Below, one piece after another: positions 1 through 9,978 of a stretch of 64,000 nucleotides of DNA. Source of the DNA: Neolewinella agarilytica. Its GTDB lineage: Bacteria; Bacteroidota; Bacteroidia; Chitinophagales; Saprospiraceae. Below the pieces are notes generated by a model. That model saw only the letters and a list, made by a program, of their open reading frames with translations. It was not told where the DNA came from and made no database searches. The stretch covers positions 1-64,000 of the forward strand of contig NZ_FOFB01000006.1 in assembly GCF_900110645.1 (NCBI RefSeq), given 5' to 3'. Each line of letters begins with the position of its first letter. The first letter of the stretch is position 1. A program made the position numbers and the translations under genes.

Positions 1-2960
1 GACCAAGGTCCTCAGGGTATCCAGGGTGTAGCTGGAGCTGACGGCGAAGACGGCGCGCAAGGCCCCCAGGGTGAGCGTGGCGAGCAAGGCATCCAGGGAA
101 TCCAGGGTGACCAAGGCCCACAGGGCGAACGCGGACTACAGGGTATTCAGGGTGACCAAGGTCCTCAGGGTATCCAGGGTGTAGCTGGAGCTGACGGCGA
201 AGACGGCGCGCAAGGCCCCCAGGGTGAGCGCGGCGAGCAAGGCATCCAGGGAATCCAAGGTGACCAGGGCCCGCAGGGCGAACGTGGTCTCCAAGGCATC
301 CAGGGTGACCAAGGCCCACAAGGCGAACGCGGACTACAAGGTATCCAGGGTGACCAAGGTCCTCAGGGTATCCAGGGTGTAGCTGGAGCTGACGGCGAAG
401 ACGGCGCGCAAGGCCCACAGGGTGAGCGCGGCGAGCAAGGCATCCAGGGAATCCAGGGTGACCAAGGCCCACAGGGCGAACGTGGTCTTCAGGGCATCCA
501 GGGTGACCAAGGCCCACAAGGCGAACGCGGACTTCAGGGTATTCAGGGCGACCAAGGTCCTCAGGGTATCCAGGGTGTAGCTGGAGCTGACGGCGAAGAC
601 GGCGCGCAAGGCCCCCAGGGTGAGCGTGGCGAGCAAGGCATCCAGGGAATCCAAGGTGATCAGGGCCCACAGGGCGAACGTGGTCTCCAGGGAATCCAGG
701 GTGAGCAAGGACCACAAGGCGAACGCGGACTTCAAGGTATTCAGGGCGACCAAGGTCCCCAGGGTATCCAAGGTTTAGCTGGAGCTGACGGCCAGGACGG
801 TCGTGACGGAGTTGACGGCGAAGACGGTGCGCAAGGCCCCCAGGGTGAGCGTGGTCTCCAAGGCATCCAAGGCGAGCGTGGCCCACAAGGCGAACGCGGA
901 CTTCAGGGTATTCAGGGCGACCAAGGTCCTCAGGGTATTCAAGGTCCTGCCGGAGCTGACGGCGAAGACGGCGCGCAAGGCCCACAGGGCGAGCGTGGCG
1001 AGCAAGGCATCCAAGGTATTCAAGGTGACCAGGGCCCGCAGGGCGAACGTGGTCTCCAGGGAATCCAGGGTGACCAAGGCCCACAAGGTGAACGCGGACT
1101 TCAGGGTATTCAGGGTGACCAAGGCCCACAAGGCGAACGCGGACTTCAGGGTATTCAGGGCGACCAAGGTCCTCAGGGTATCCAGGGTCTAGCTGGAGCT
1201 GACGGCGAAGACGGCGCGCAAGGCCCCCAGGGTGAGCGTGGCGAGCAAGGCATCCAGGGAATCCAGGGTGACCAAGGCCCACAGGGTGAACGTGGTCTCC
1301 AGGGAATCCAGGGTGAGCAAGGCCCACAAGGCGAACGCGGACTTCAAGGTATTCAGGGCGACCAAGGTCCCCAGGGTATCCAGGGTCTAGCTGGAGCTGA
1401 CGGCCAGGACGGTCGCGACGGAGTTGACGGCGAAGACGGTGCGCAAGGCCCACAGGGCGAGCGTGGCGAGCAAGGCATCCAGGGAATTCAAGGTGACCAG
1501 GGCCCGCAGGGCGAACGTGGTCTCCAAGGCATCCAGGGTGACCAAGGCCCACAAGGCGAACGCGGACTACAGGGTATCCAGGGCGACCAAGGTCCCCAGG
1601 GTATTCAAGGTCCTGCCGGAGCTGACGGCGAAGACGGCGCGCAAGGCCCACAGGGCGAGCGTGGCGAGCAAGGCATCCAAGGTATTCAAGGTGACCAGGG
1701 CCCGCAGGGCGAACGTGGTCTCCAGGGTGACCAAGGCCCACAAGGCGAACGCGGACTTCAGGGTATTCAGGGCGACCAAGGTCCTCAGGGTATTCAGGGT
1801 CCTGCCGGAGCTGACGGCGAAGACGGCGCGCAAGGCCCTCAGGGTGAGCGCGGCGAGCAAGGCATCCAGGGAATCCAAGGTGATCAAGGCCCACAGGGCG
1901 AACGTGGTCTCCAGGGCATCCAGGGTGACCAAGGCCCACAAGGCGAACGCGGACTTCAGGGTATTCAGGGTGACCAAGGTCCTCAGGGTATTCAGGGTCC
2001 TGCCGGAGCTGATGGCGAAGACGGCGCGCAAGGCCCACAGGGTGAGCGTGGTCTCCAAGGCATCCAAGGCGAGCAAGGCCCACAAGGCGAACGCGGACTT
2101 CAAGGTATTCAGGGTGACCAAGGTCCTCAGGGTATTCAGGGTCTAGCTGGAGCTGACGGCCAGGACGGTCGTGACGGAGTTGACGGCGAAGACGGTGCGC
2201 AAGGCCCCCAGGGCGAGCGCGGCGAGCAAGGCATTCAGGGTATTCAAGGTGACCAGGGCCCGCAGGGCGAACGTGGTCTCCAAGGCATCCAGGGTGACCA
2301 AGGCCCACAAGGCGAACGCGGACTACAGGGTATCCAGGGTGACCAAGGTCCTCAGGGTATCCAAGGTGTAGCAGGAGCTGACGGTGAAGACGGTGCGCAA
2401 GGCCCCCAAGGTGAGCGCGGCGAGCAAGGCATCCAGGGTATTCAAGGTGACCAGGGCCCACAGGGCGAACGTGGTCTTCAGGGAATCCAGGGAGAGCAAG
2501 GCCCACAAGGCGAACGCGGACTACAAGGTATCCAGGGTGACCAAGGTCCTCAGGGTATTCAGGGTCCTGCCGGAGCTGATGGCGAAGACGGCGCGCAAGG
2601 CCCACAGGGTGAGCGTGGTCTCCAAGGCATCCAAGGCGAGCGTGGCCCACAAGGCGAACGTGGACTTCAGGGTATTCAGGGTGACCAAGGTCCTCAGGGT
2701 ATTCAGGGTCTAGCTGGAGCTGACGGCCAGGACGGTCGTGACGGAGTTGACGGCGAAGACGGCGCGCAAGGCCCCCAGGGTGAGCGCGGCGAGCAAGGCA
2801 TCCAGGGTATTCAAGGTGACCAGGGCCCGCAGGGCGAACGTGGTCTCCAGGGAATCCAGGGTGAGCGTGGCCCACAAGGCGAACGCGGACTTCAGGGTAT
2901 TCAGGGTGACCAAGGTCCTCAGGGTATTCAAGGTCCTGCCGGAGCTGATGGCGAAGACGG
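1..2960 (+). repeat. Higher-order tandem repeat inside the collagen gene
   Basis: A module encoding GPQGIQG, then GAD, then [13 protein letters not shown] recurs with near-identical DNA. Module starts (GACCAAGGTCC) lie at 1, 154, 352, 550, 748, 919, 1162, 1360, 1585 and 1774. Spacings are 153, 198, 198, 198, 171, 243, 198, 225 and 189 bases, all multiples of 9, so every length change keeps the Gly-X-Y phase. This is the pattern expected from slippage or unequal recombination under selection for the triple helix. After about 2960 the modules become more divergent. Confidence 0.85.
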
Positions 2961-4296
2961 TGCTGACGGTGAGCAGGGCGAACGTGGCCCACGTGGCTTC
3001 GAAGGCGCACCTGGTGTTGATGGCGTTGAAGGTCCTCAGGGCATTCAAGGCATCCAGGGTGAACGAGGTGTACAGGGGCCTGAAGGTCCTGAAGGTCCTC
3101 AGGGCATCCAGGGTGAACGCGGTGAACAAGGCGAACAGGGCATCAAAGGCCCAGCAGGTGACCAGGGTATCCAGGGTCTCCAGGGTGAAGCCGGTCCTGA
3201 AGGTCCACAAGGTCCTATCGGTCTTACTGGTCCACAAGGCGAACAAGGTGTCGCCGGTATTGCTGGCCCACAAGGTGAGATGGGTATGATGGGTCCTCAG
3301 GGACTAGCTGGTGCTGATGGCGCTCGTGGTGAGCAAGGCCCCCGCGGTCCTGAAGGTCCACAGGGTATCCAGGGTATCCAGGGTGCTGATGGAGCTGATG
3401 GTGAGCAAGGTCCTCAAGGGGAGCGCGGTCTTCAGGGTGAACGTGGCCTTCAGGGCGAACGTGGCATCCAGGGAGAGCGTGGCCCACAAGGCGAGCAAGG
3501 CCCACAAGGCCTCCAAGGTGTAGCCGGTACGGATGGTGCTGATGGCGAACAAGGTCCTCAGGGCGAGCGCGGCCTTCAAGGCGAGCGTGGTCTCCAGGGT
3601 GAACGTGGTCTCCAGGGCGAGCAAGGCCCACAAGGCATTCAAGGCCCGGAAGGTCCCGAAGGCCCACAAGGTCTTCGCGGTGAGCAAGGCGAACAGGGCC
3701 TCAAAGGTCCCGCAGGTGACCAGGGCATCCAGGGTATCCAGGGTGAAGCTGGTCCCGTTGGTCCACAAGGTCCTATCGGTCTTGAAGGTCCCCGTGGTCT
3801 TCAGGGTGTTCCCGGCATTGCCGGCCCGCAGGGCGAAATGGGTATGATGGGTCCGGAAGGTCCCGCTGGCCAGGACGGTGAAGATGGTGCTGAAGGTCCT
3901 CGTGGCCTCCAGGGCGAGCAAGGTATCCAGGGTATCCAGGGTCCACAGGGTGTACGTGGCCAGCAAGGCCCCGTTGGTCCTCGTGGCCCATCCGGAATTG
4001 CTCGTGCAGCTGCCAGCTATGCTGGTACCACTTTCACGGAAGTATATGACGCAGGTAGCAACCTGACCTTTACCGCTGAGGATGATGGTAACCCCGCTGA
4101 GACCTACCTCCGGGTAAGCCTCTTCGAAGAAGACCTGACGATGTTTAACAACATCTTCCAGGTTAACTCCAATACCCTCGGTGTAGTACAGACGATCACC
4201 TACGAAGACGGAGACGCGATCATTCGCTTCTTAGACTTAGATGGTAATCCAATTGATCTTGATACGCTCCAGATGATTACCCTCGTAATCTTCTAG
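1..4296 (+). CDS. Collagen-like Gly-X-Y repeat protein, 5' end outside window
   Basis: The frame is open from base 1 with no start codon before the window edge, so only the last 1431 residues are visible. About 443 consecutive Gly-X-Y triplets run to residue ~1331, rich in Gln, Glu, Asp, Arg and Ile (for example [13 protein letters not shown]). A non-collagenous tail of about 100 residues follows and ends in LQMITLVIF. Bacterial collagen-like proteins form triple-helical, usually surface-exposed fibres. The tail may serve trimerisation or anchoring, but I do not recognise it and it does not look like a standard type IX sorting tail. The coding DNA is a near-identical tandem array, so copy number and assembly may be unreliable. 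A strong terminator follows the stop codon. The collagen fold is certain; the biological role is unknown. Confidence 0.9.
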   Translation, partial: DQGPQGIQGVAGADGEDGAQGPQGERGEQGIQGIQGDQGPQGERGLQGIQGDQGPQGIQGVAGADGEDGAQGPQGERGEQGIQGIQGDQGPQGERGLQGIQGDQGPQGERGLQGIQGDQGPQGIQGVAGADGEDGAQGPQGERGEQGIQGIQGDQGPQGERGLQGIQGDQGPQGERGLQGIQGDQGPQGIQGVAGADGEDGAQGPQGERGEQGIQGIQGDQGPQGERGLQGIQGEQGPQGERGLQGIQGDQGPQGIQGLAGADGQDGRDGVDGEDGAQGPQGERGLQGIQGERGPQGERGLQGIQGDQGPQGIQGPAGADGEDGAQGPQGERGEQGIQGIQGDQGPQGERGLQGIQGDQGPQGERGLQGIQGDQGPQGERGLQGIQGDQGPQGIQGLAGADGEDGAQGPQGERGEQGIQGIQGDQGPQGERGLQGIQGEQGPQGERGLQGIQGDQGPQGIQGLAGADGQDGRDGVDGEDGAQGPQGERGEQGIQGIQGDQGPQGERGLQGIQGDQGPQGERGLQGIQGDQGPQGIQGPAGADGEDGAQGPQGERGEQGIQGIQGDQGPQGERGLQGDQGPQGERGLQGIQGDQGPQGIQGPAGADGEDGAQGPQGERGEQGIQGIQGDQGPQGERGLQGIQGDQGPQGERGLQGIQGDQGPQGIQGPAGADGEDGAQGPQGERGLQGIQGEQGPQGERGLQGIQGDQGPQGIQGLAGADGQDGRDGVDGEDGAQGPQGERGEQGIQGIQGDQGPQGERGLQGIQGDQGPQGERGLQGIQGDQGPQGIQGVAGADGEDGAQGPQGERGEQGIQGIQGDQGPQGERGLQGIQGEQGPQGERGLQGIQGDQGPQGIQGPAGADGEDGAQGPQGERGLQGIQGERGPQGERGLQGIQGDQGPQGIQGLAGADGQDGRDGVDGEDGAQGPQGERGEQGIQGIQGDQGPQGERGLQGIQGERGPQGERGLQGIQGDQGPQGIQGPAGADGEDGADGEQGERGPRGFEGAPGVDGVEGPQGIQGIQGERGVQGPEGPEGPQGIQGERGEQGEQGIKGPAGDQGIQGLQGEAGPEGPQGPIGLTGPQGEQGVAGIAGPQGEMGMMGPQGLAGADGARGEQGPRGPEGPQGIQGIQGADGADGEQGPQGERGLQGERGLQGERGIQGERGPQGEQGPQGLQGVAGTDGADGEQGPQGERGLQGERGLQGERGLQGEQGPQGIQGPEGPEGPQGLRGEQGEQGLKGPAGDQGIQGIQGEAGPVGPQGPIGLEGPRGLQGVPGIAGPQGEMGMMGPEGPAGQDGEDGAEGPRGLQGEQGIQGIQGPQGVRGQQGPVGPRGPSGIARAAASYAGTTFTEVYDAGSNLTFTAEDDGNPAETYLRVSLFEEDLTMFNNIFQVNSNTLGVVQTITYEDGDAIIRFLDLDGNPIDLDTLQMITLVIF

Positions 4297-4336
4297 GACG
4301 ACACAGCCGGTTTTTCCGGCTACTGACTTGAACATA

Positions 4337-4378
4337 GAAAACCGTATCGCTCCAGTAGCGGTACGGTTTTCTTGTTTT
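4337..4378 (+). terminator. Rho-independent terminator after the collagen gene
   Basis: A 14-base stem (4337-4350 with 4358-4371, one G-T pair) with a 7-base loop is followed by TTGTTTT. A second short hairpin (AGCCGG-CCGGCT, 4307-4323) lies just before it. Confidence 0.8.
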
Positions 4379-4414
4379 ACGGAGCTTCCTTCATGGCTCC
4401 TCCAACTTCCCCCT

Positions 4415-4431
4415 GCACCTGCGTATGCGCC
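4415..4431 (+). repeat. Dispersed GCACCTGCG element, copy 1
   Basis: GCACCTGCGTATGCGCC, intergenic. It faces copy 2 some 45 bases away in the opposite orientation. Confidence 0.7.
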
Positions 4432-4473
4432 AACTCCACTCTGATGTTCAGGCGCGGACACTTCGATAGGCTC

Positions 4474-4490
4474 AGCGCGTTCGCAGGTGC
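4474..4490 (-). repeat. Dispersed GCACCTGCG element, copy 2
   Basis: Reverse-orientation copy (AGCGCGTTCGCAGGTGC on the plus strand), upstream of the small membrane protein gene. Confidence 0.65.
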
Positions 4491-4567
4491 CATGGAACGC
4501 TAATGAGCAGTGGAAATACCTCCTTGTTTTTTGTAACCATTCATGCCACTTCCTGTTACGCTCTTCG

Positions 4568-4996
4568 ATGACAAACGACAAGCAACACGATACGGGCAGC
4601 CCCGCCTGGATGCAAACCACCCTCCGCCTGGCGGCCATCTACAATATCCTCTGGGGTGCCTGGGTGGTTCTTTTTCCTCAGCATTTCTGGGAGCTCGTCG
4701 GCATGGAACCCATGCGCCACCCGATGGTGTGGCAGGGGATGGGCATGGTCATCGGTGTCTACGGTCTGGGCTATTGGTGGGCCAGTTACGACCCGATGCG
4801 GCACTGGCCGATCGTTGCCGTTGGCGGATTGGGCAAACTCTTCGGTCCCGCCGGCTTCCTGATGAATTACGCCACCGGGCTCGTCCCCTTCGGCTTCTTC
4901 TACACCCTGATCACTAACGACTTTATCTGGTGGATCCCCTTCGGCCTCATCCTCTGGCGCGTTCATAAAGTCTACCGATGGCGACTAACTTCCTAG
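4568..4996 (+). CDS. Small four-helix membrane protein, unknown function
   Basis: The product has 142 residues and about four predicted membrane segments: TLRLAAIYNILWGAWVVLF, a Gly/Trp-rich second segment, VAVGGLGKLFGPAGF, and a C-terminal segment containing FIWWIPFGLILW. The start at 4568 (MTNDKQHD) is preferred because upstream in-frame sequence contains a copy of the dispersed repeat and looks non-coding. The 3' end overlaps the next gene by 19 bases, so the two are probably translationally coupled and may act together in the inner membrane. I do not recognise the family and assign no function. Confidence 0.7.
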   Translation: MTNDKQHDTGSPAWMQTTLRLAAIYNILWGAWVVLFPQHFWELVGMEPMRHPMVWQGMGMVIGVYGLGYWWASYDPMRHWPIVAVGGLGKLFGPAGFLMNYATGLVPFGFFYTLITNDFIWWIPFGLILWRVHKVYRWRLTS

Positions 4997-5418
4997 AGCT
5001 CCCGACCCTCCATGCGTTGCGGCTGGTTTTCGATACCGCTGCCCTGGTCCTCATCTGGCTCGTACAGCTGGTTATTTACCCTTCGTTTCAACATTTTCAC
5101 CGGGAGGGCTTCCGGATCTGGCATCGGGCCTATACCCGCCGCGTCACCTACGTGGTAATGCCCATCATGCTCGGGCAGTTAGCCGTTTACGGATGTTTAC
5201 TGCTGACGGCCCGAAGCACTGACCTGTTGCTGAATACTATTCTGATTCTCCTCGCCTGGGCCATCACCTTTTTTCGGGCAGTGCCCCTCCACGCCGCCCT
5301 GGATATTGAAGAGAATCACCTTTCACTGTCTGCCCAACTCATCACCGTTAATTGGTGGCGAACGATCCTGTGGACGGGGTGCTGGGGGGTGACGATGATG
5401 GTGAATATCCAGCAATAA
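4978..5418 (+). CDS. Small four-helix membrane protein, unknown function
   Basis: A 146-residue protein with four hydrophobic segments near residues 12-34, 58-80, 84-107 and 128-145. Conserved-looking polar residues sit between helices (YPSFQHFHREGF, then WHRAYTRR after the first helix). This resembles DUF1772-like integral membrane proteins of Bacteroidota, but that assignment is from memory of the pattern and is weak. The start overlaps the end of the preceding membrane protein, which points to a two-gene operon. A long imperfect inverted repeat follows the stop codon and may stabilise or end the transcript. Confidence 0.7.
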   Translation: MATNFLELPTLHALRLVFDTAALVLIWLVQLVIYPSFQHFHREGFRIWHRAYTRRVTYVVMPIMLGQLAVYGCLLLTARSTDLLLNTILILLAWAITFFRAVPLHAALDIEENHLSLSAQLITVNWWRTILWTGCWGVTMMVNIQQ

Positions 5419-5423
5419 CAAAA

Positions 5424-5511
5424 CAGGGGGTTATAATGATAGAATTAGAGAATGGTAGAATTTCCTGGTCAAGTCATTCTATCATTCTCCAATTCTTCCA
5501 TTCAACCCCTG
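5424..5511. repeat. Intergenic inverted repeat of iterated 'gaat' words
   Basis: Imperfect arms of about 36-38 bases (5424-5461 and 5476-5511) share CAGGGG, AGAATT, GAGAATG and TAGAAT in matching order. Each arm is built from short repeated words. It lies between a membrane-protein gene and the TonB-like gene. Confidence 0.7.
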
Positions 5512-5583
5512 CTGTGAAAAAAACATCGTACCCCACCCACCAAAACCCTACTCCAAAACGTCTTTATAAAAACACCCCCTGAA

Positions 5584-6150
5584 ATGATCATTTCCAAATC
5601 ACCTTATTTGTGGTTGGGCGTTAGCCTGACCTGTTGCGCATTAGCCCTCGGCTTTATCCCGCAAATGTTTCCCGCCACCGCTGTCTCAGGGCAAGACAAA
5701 ACGACCATTACGGTCGAGTTGCCAGAGCAAGCCTCCGCTGATTTCACGGAGGACTACACGGAAGTAGCCGGGCGTAAAGTCTATAAAACGGCTGATCAAA
5801 TGCCGCTGTTTCCCGGTAGGAAGTGCGGAGAGTTAATGAAGTACAAAAAGCGGAAGGCCTGCGCAGATCAAGCCATGCTGCAGTATATCTATCACAACGT
5901 TCGCTACCCCAACAAGGCGCGGGAGAAAGGAGTAGAAGGCCTCGCCGTTGTAAGCTTTGTCGTGGAGGCACACGGAGCTATTACCGAGATCAAAGTAGTG
6001 CGGGACCCTGGCGCCGGTTTGGGTAAAGCCGTGAACAAGGTCGTAAGTAAAATGAAGAAAGATAACATTCGCTTCGAGCCCGGCATAAGAAAGGGCAAGC
6101 CGGTTGCTGTTCAATTTATGCTACCCGTAAAGTTTGAGCTGAAAGACTAA
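5584..6150 (+). CDS. TonB C-terminal domain protein
   Basis: A 188-residue protein with an N-terminal hydrophobic segment (residues ~8-25, signal anchor or signal peptide). Residues ~95-187 form a TonB C-terminal domain, recognised by VRYPNKAREKGVEG, VVSFVVEAHG, VVRDPG, a PGIRKGKPV motif and the final LPVKFEL. TonB domains contact TonB-box receptors or energise outer-membrane transport. Bacteroidota carry many short family members whose partners are unknown. There is no Pro-rich linker and no ExbBD next to it, so this is probably not the main energising TonB. CGELMKYKKRKAC contains two Cys that could form a disulphide. It stands alone between a membrane-protein pair and the convergent LptF/G gene. 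Confidence 0.85.
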   Translation: MIISKSPYLWLGVSLTCCALALGFIPQMFPATAVSGQDKTTITVELPEQASADFTEDYTEVAGRKVYKTADQMPLFPGRKCGELMKYKKRKACADQAMLQYIYHNVRYPNKAREKGVEGLAVVSFVVEAHGAITEIKVVRDPGAGLGKAVNKVVSKMKKDNIRFEPGIRKGKPVAVQFMLPVKFELKD

Positions 6151-6160
6151 GTAACCTTCC

Positions 6161-7261
6161 CTATCGCTGCGCCTTAGACACGAAATACATTGCTGCGGCG
6201 AAGAAGATGATGTTCGGCATCCACATGCCCAGATAGACGGGCAAATTGGCGCTCACGCTGATCGTGGAAGCAAAGCGGCTCAGGAATACGAACAGTGCCC
6301 CGATGAACATCCCGATGGCTAGCTGGACGCCCATCCCACCACGGGTCTTGCGGCCGGCGACGGAGACGCCAATCAGCACCAGAATGATTAAGGTAAATGG
6401 CTCGGCGGTTCGTCGGGCCATTTCTACTTCGTACTTACGAATGTTGCCCGCACCCCGTTCCCGTTGTTTGCGGATATGGGCCAGGAGCTCTGGGGTACTC
6501 ATGGCCGACTGCTGCTCTTTGTAGTCCACAAAGTCTTCCGGGAAGAGGTTAAGGACGGTGTCCAGTTTATGCCCGCCGCCGATTTCAAGGCTTTCTTCCA
6601 GTCCATTGAAGGTGCGCACCTCGTAGCTGGACAGGCGCCAGAAGGCTCCCGTGGAATCCGTAGCGGGGATAAACTTAGCCGAGCGGGCCTTCGTCAGTTT
6701 TCGCAGCTCACTATCTTCAAAAGACTCAATGCGAAAATTTCTGGCGGAGCTGTCCCGTTTGCTGAAGTGGGTCATGAATACTTTCGTATTCGGCGCCACA
6801 AACATGTGTACGTTGGCCGTCCGGCCTTCGTCTTTATTTTTGCCGAAGTAGGTACGCTCCAGTTCCGTCCGGTGGTTGTTGGCATAGGGGATGACGTAGT
6901 GCAAACCGACGACGTATAGCAGGGTCAAAAACCCCGCCGTTACTAAATAGGGACGCAGGAGGCGACGGAAGCTTACCCCCGAGTTCAGGATACTGATGAT
7001 CTCCGAGTTGTTTGCCATTCGACTGGTGAAGAAGATGACGGAAATCAACGTAAGCATCGGCCAGAGGAAGCCGAGAATGAAAAGTAAAAATGTAGGGAAA
7101 TACTCAAAGGTGATCTCCATTTTGGAGATGTCACTCTCAATAAAACGCTCGATCTTTTCGCTGAAATCAATGATCAGGCTCACCATCGAGAAAATAAGCA
7201 CCGTAAAGAAGAAGGTGCTCAGAAACTTACCAATGATGTACCAATCGAGTTTTTTTAGCAT
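6161..7261 (-). CDS. LptF/LptG family lipopolysaccharide export permease
   Basis: This 366-residue protein has the YjgP/YjgQ permease layout: three N-terminal membrane helices (residues ~15-35, 58-80, 105-125), a soluble periplasmic part of about 140 residues, and three C-terminal helices (around VLIGVSVAGRK, MFIGALFVFLSRF and NIIFFAAAMYF). LptF and LptG partner the LptB ATPase to extract lipopolysaccharide from the inner membrane. An lptB gene lies at 13040-13780 in this window. The ATG at 7261 (MLKKLDWYI) is preferred over an upstream TTG that would add a poorly placed leader. I cannot tell LptF from LptG by eye. Confidence 0.9.
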   Translation of the reverse strand: MLKKLDWYIIGKFLSTFFFTVLIFSMVSLIIDFSEKIERFIESDISKMEITFEYFPTFLLFILGFLWPMLTLISVIFFTSRMANNSEIISILNSGVSFRRLLRPYLVTAGFLTLLYVVGLHYVIPYANNHRTELERTYFGKNKDEGRTANVHMFVAPNTKVFMTHFSKRDSSARNFRIESFEDSELRKLTKARSAKFIPATDSTGAFWRLSSYEVRTFNGLEESLEIGGGHKLDTVLNLFPEDFVDYKEQQSAMSTPELLAHIRKQRERGAGNIRKYEVEMARRTAEPFTLIILVLIGVSVAGRKTRGGMGVQLAIGMFIGALFVFLSRFASTISVSANLPVYLGMWMPNIIFFAAAMYFVSKAQR

Positions 7262-7400
7262 GCTTTTTAGCTGGTAGACGAGGAGGATGGTAAGTTGTAG
7301 AAAGTCCGACAGAAATAACAATGGGGAACCTTGGCTGAAATAACCACAGAGGATACACGGAGGTTGTCACAGAGGTTCACAGAAGGGTTTAAAGAAGCCT

Positions 7401-7447
7401 GTAAACAAAAACCGGCCGTATCTCCGAAGGCGAAGATACGGCCGGTT
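7401..7447 (-). terminator. Terminator of the SPFH gene
   Basis: A perfect 14-base stem (7410-7423 with 7434-7447) is followed on the minus strand by TTTTGTTT. Just downstream, at 7342-7382, is a run of CACAGAGG-like words. Confidence 0.85.
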
Positions 7448-7550
7448 ATCAGATGCGTTGCCTGGGGAAAAGACAGTGTGCGGTTAAAGAAAGTTTAAGG
7501 CGAAAGCTACAACTTGCCTTCTACGGCACTACCGTCTGCCCAACTACAAT

Positions 7551-8375
7551 TTAGTTCCCTCCTCCGAGGATGAGAGGGAGACCGCCGCCACCTTCGCCAC
7601 CTACGACGATGACTTTACTGTTGGGAGACTTCGCCAGTTCGAGGGTAGCCTCGATTCCTTTGTCCTGCAAAATCTTGTCGGAGAGACTGGCGGAAAGAAT
7701 GGCGTTGGCATCGGCCTTGGCCTGCGCCTCGATGAGGCGACGCTCGGCTTCCTGCTTCTCGCGGGTCAGAATGTATTCGTACTTAAGGGAGCCCTGCTCC
7801 GCCTCGAGCTTTTCCTCGATGGCGGTCCGGACTTTCTCCGGTAGCTCAATGTCGCGAATCAAAACGGCCTGCAGGTCAATGAAATTAGTGGCGAGTACTT
7901 TGCTCAGATTTTCTGAAATGAGCGTCTCGACCTCATCGCGCTTCGTACTGTAGAGTTCCTCGGGTGTAAACTTGCCAATCACCTGCCGGACGGCGGAGCG
8001 TACTTCCGGGCGGACGAGTCGGTCGACGTACTCCCGGCCGAAGTTTTCGTGCAGATCACCAACCTGTCCGAAATTAGGTCGGATACGGGCCGTAATGTCC
8101 ACCTTAATGTTCAGGCCATTGCTGGAAAGGACTTCCATTTCTTCTTCGAGCTGGCGTTCGCGGACCTCGTAGACGTACATGTCATTCCAGGGAGCCACCA
8201 CGTGGAAACCGGGAGGGTAGATGTTGGCTTTGTCCAGTCCCGTGCTGAAGGGCCGGAAGATCACACCCCGCTCACCGGAGTCAATCGTTACGAACGTAGC
8301 GTTGCTGAACATCAGGAGCGCCACCAGCAGGAAAAAGCCGATGATGCCGTAAGTCATGAATTTCTTCTGATTCAT
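7551..8375 (-). CDS. SPFH/Band 7 (prohibitin-like) membrane protein
   Basis: The product is 274 residues long. It has one N-terminal membrane segment (residues ~7-25), then a Band 7/prohibitin domain (GERGVIFRPFSTGL; PPGFHVVAPW; VRPEVRSAVRQVIGKFTPEELY). A helical coiled-coil region rich in Glu/Ala/Lys follows (residues ~190-235), and the tail is Gly-rich (GGEGGGGLPLILGGGN). SPFH proteins form large ring-shaped membrane scaffolds that often regulate FtsH-type proteases or membrane domains. The ATG at 8375 is preceded by AGAAGAAAT and gives the usual family N-terminus, so the longer upstream frame is not used. A good terminator follows, so the gene is probably a single transcription unit. Confidence 0.93.
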   Translation of the reverse strand: MNQKKFMTYGIIGFFLLVALLMFSNATFVTIDSGERGVIFRPFSTGLDKANIYPPGFHVVAPWNDMYVYEVRERQLEEEMEVLSSNGLNIKVDITARIRPNFGQVGDLHENFGREYVDRLVRPEVRSAVRQVIGKFTPEELYSTKRDEVETLISENLSKVLATNFIDLQAVLIRDIELPEKVRTAIEEKLEAEQGSLKYEYILTREKQEAERRLIEAQAKADANAILSASLSDKILQDKGIEATLELAKSPNSKVIVVGGEGGGGLPLILGGGN

Positions 8376-8429
8376 ATTTCTTCTATTGTTACTGGAAAGA
8401 TACCCTTTTTCGCGTCCACCTGTTTTTGG

Positions 8430-8447
8430 GGCGCAGAACGCGGGTGC
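8430..8447 (-). repeat. Dispersed GCACCTGCG element, copy 3
   Basis: Variant with one extra base (GGCGCAGAACGCGGGTGC), upstream of the SPFH gene. Confidence 0.6.
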
Positions 8448-8661
8448 AATGGAAAGGTAAAATAGCAGGGAAGGGTTGTCTCCCAAAGGTCTTTTTCCGA
8501 CGGAGGGAGGCCAGGGAGCGACTAACCTGGGTAGAGCCTGCTAAAAATGGTGATATTTCGCCGTTTAAGATCGAAAGGTCAGCATTCAGGTGGGGGCTAA
8601 GTCTTTCGGCGCCAAGCCTGTTTTTACCCGCCCTCCGCATTGCCATCAAAAAACGTTCTTT

Positions 8662-8678
8662 GCACCTGCGGTATCGCC
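8662..8678 (+). repeat. Dispersed GCACCTGCG element, copy 4
   Basis: Variant GCACCTGCGGTATCGCC, preceded by TTCTTT, in the gap downstream of lgt. Confidence 0.6.
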
Positions 8679-8703
8679 TGAACTTGTCCGAGGCTGCCGC
8701 CCG

Positions 8704-9864
8704 CTAAGTGGTTGTTTGCCCACCAGCTTTCCTCATGGCCCACCAGCCACCGATCAGCCCCGCCAGCATAAAGCAAATGGCGATAATCTGTGCCTGGCTG
8801 AGCTCTACTCCCAGTAGGTTGTAGCGATCATTTACCCGGGCGAACTCGATGAAGAATCGTTCTACGCCGTTGAAGAAGAGGTAGATCGCGAACAGTAACC
8901 CGGGGATAGCCGTAAGCCGTTTGCGGAATGCCCAGAGCAGCCCGCCAATGGCAAATGCCATCAGGGTTTCATAAATGGAAGTAGGGTAGACGGCTTCGGC
9001 TAACCGGGTACAGTATTCCAGGTCGCAACCGGGAATTTTTTCGCCCCGCCCCAACACGTTGTGCGGGAAGTCAAAACGCCAGACCCAATCGGGTAAAAAC
9101 CACCAGTCGGGAATGGCCTTTGCCACGATACCCCAGTCACCGTCACCACTCAGCTGGCAGCCTATCCGCCCCACGCCATAGGCAATGATCAGGGAAGGAG
9201 CTACGGCGTCGAGCACCGGAACGGGTTTGATTTTGTGCTTGCGCAGATAAAGGTAAACGGCCAGTGCTCCACCGATAAGGCCTCCATAGATGGCCAGTCC
9301 GTCACCACTCAGTAATACGCCCAGCGGATCTTCGAAGAAGCGGGGCAGGTATTCAATGATGGCGAAGAATTTTGCCCCCAGGATGCCCCCAACGGCGGCC
9401 ATCATGGTGATGGGGCCTACCCGGTCAGAAGGGTAGACGTTCACTTCTTTTGGAGCCTCCTCCTGTTGGTTTCGCCCTAAATACAAGTAATAAGCCAGGA
9501 AGATGGCGCCGATGATCAGTCCGCTCCACCACCAGCCTTCCAGCGAAAGCAGTACCCCACCAGGATCGCGCTTCCACATCTCAATATTAGAGATGGCGTA
9601 GGGGGCTTTATAGCCAATTACAAAGCCAAGCAGGGCATTGAAGACATAATCATAGACGGTCACCGTCTTGCCGGGTACTATTGTCGTCCGGACGGGTTTT
9701 AGTTGCCCCAGTTTTTCTCGTCGCTCCAATTCCCACTTCAGTAGTCTGGCTGCCACCAGGAAGGCGAGCAGAAGAAAGAAACCGAAGGTTTTGAAAATAC
9801 TCAACCAGTTATCCCTCGCCGTGCCGAAGAGGTCATGAAAAAGGTAGGATAAATCTGGGTACAT
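8704..9864 (-). CDS. lgt: Prolipoprotein diacylglyceryl transferase
   Basis: Lgt moves diacylglycerol from phosphatidylglycerol to the lipobox cysteine of prolipoproteins in the inner membrane. The 386-residue protein has multiple membrane helices and the signature region AYGVGRIGCQLSGDGDWG, equivalent to the family GRxGN..nGE motif, followed by HPT-like YPTSIYE and a C-terminal NGVERFFIEF segment. It is longer than the roughly 260-290 residues of proteobacterial Lgt because of an extra N-terminal membrane region and a mid-protein insertion (PDWWFLPDWVWRF with two Cys), both typical of Bacteroidota versions. Many predicted lipoproteins in this window would be its substrates. Confidence 0.93.
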   Translation of the reverse strand: MYPDLSYLFHDLFGTARDNWLSIFKTFGFFLLLAFLVAARLLKWELERREKLGQLKPVRTTIVPGKTVTVYDYVFNALLGFVIGYKAPYAISNIEMWKRDPGGVLLSLEGWWWSGLIIGAIFLAYYLYLGRNQQEEAPKEVNVYPSDRVGPITMMAAVGGILGAKFFAIIEYLPRFFEDPLGVLLSGDGLAIYGGLIGGALAVYLYLRKHKIKPVPVLDAVAPSLIIAYGVGRIGCQLSGDGDWGIVAKAIPDWWFLPDWVWRFDFPHNVLGRGEKIPGCDLEYCTRLAEAVYPTSIYETLMAFAIGGLLWAFRKRLTAIPGLLFAIYLFFNGVERFFIEFARVNDRYNLLGVELSQAQIIAICFMLAGLIGGWWAMRKAGGQTTT

Positions 9865-9978
9865 ATCGGAAATCCGTTAAGCGGTTAGTGAGGGGACACT
9901 GCTAAAGGCGAATGCGCACTTCGGCAGGCAACACGCCACGAAGGTAATTCCCGCTGTACGATAATCAGTACTTCCGGA

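Larger units (their letters stand above)
8376..8703. other. Gene-free gap of 328 bases with two dispersed repeats
   Basis: The gap between the SPFH start and the lgt stop contains dispersed-element copies in opposite orientation (8430-8447 and 8662-8678). A TACCTTTC box on the minus strand (about 8450-8457) is a possible weak promoter for the SPFH gene. I see no credible coding region. Confidence 0.6.

Noticed and set aside
136-3273. Several long frames in the collagen region on both strands, rich in Leu, Thr and Ala or in Arg, Lys, Val and Ser
   Set aside because: They are shadows of the Gly-X-Y repeat; composition follows the codons of the real frame and no starts or motifs support them.
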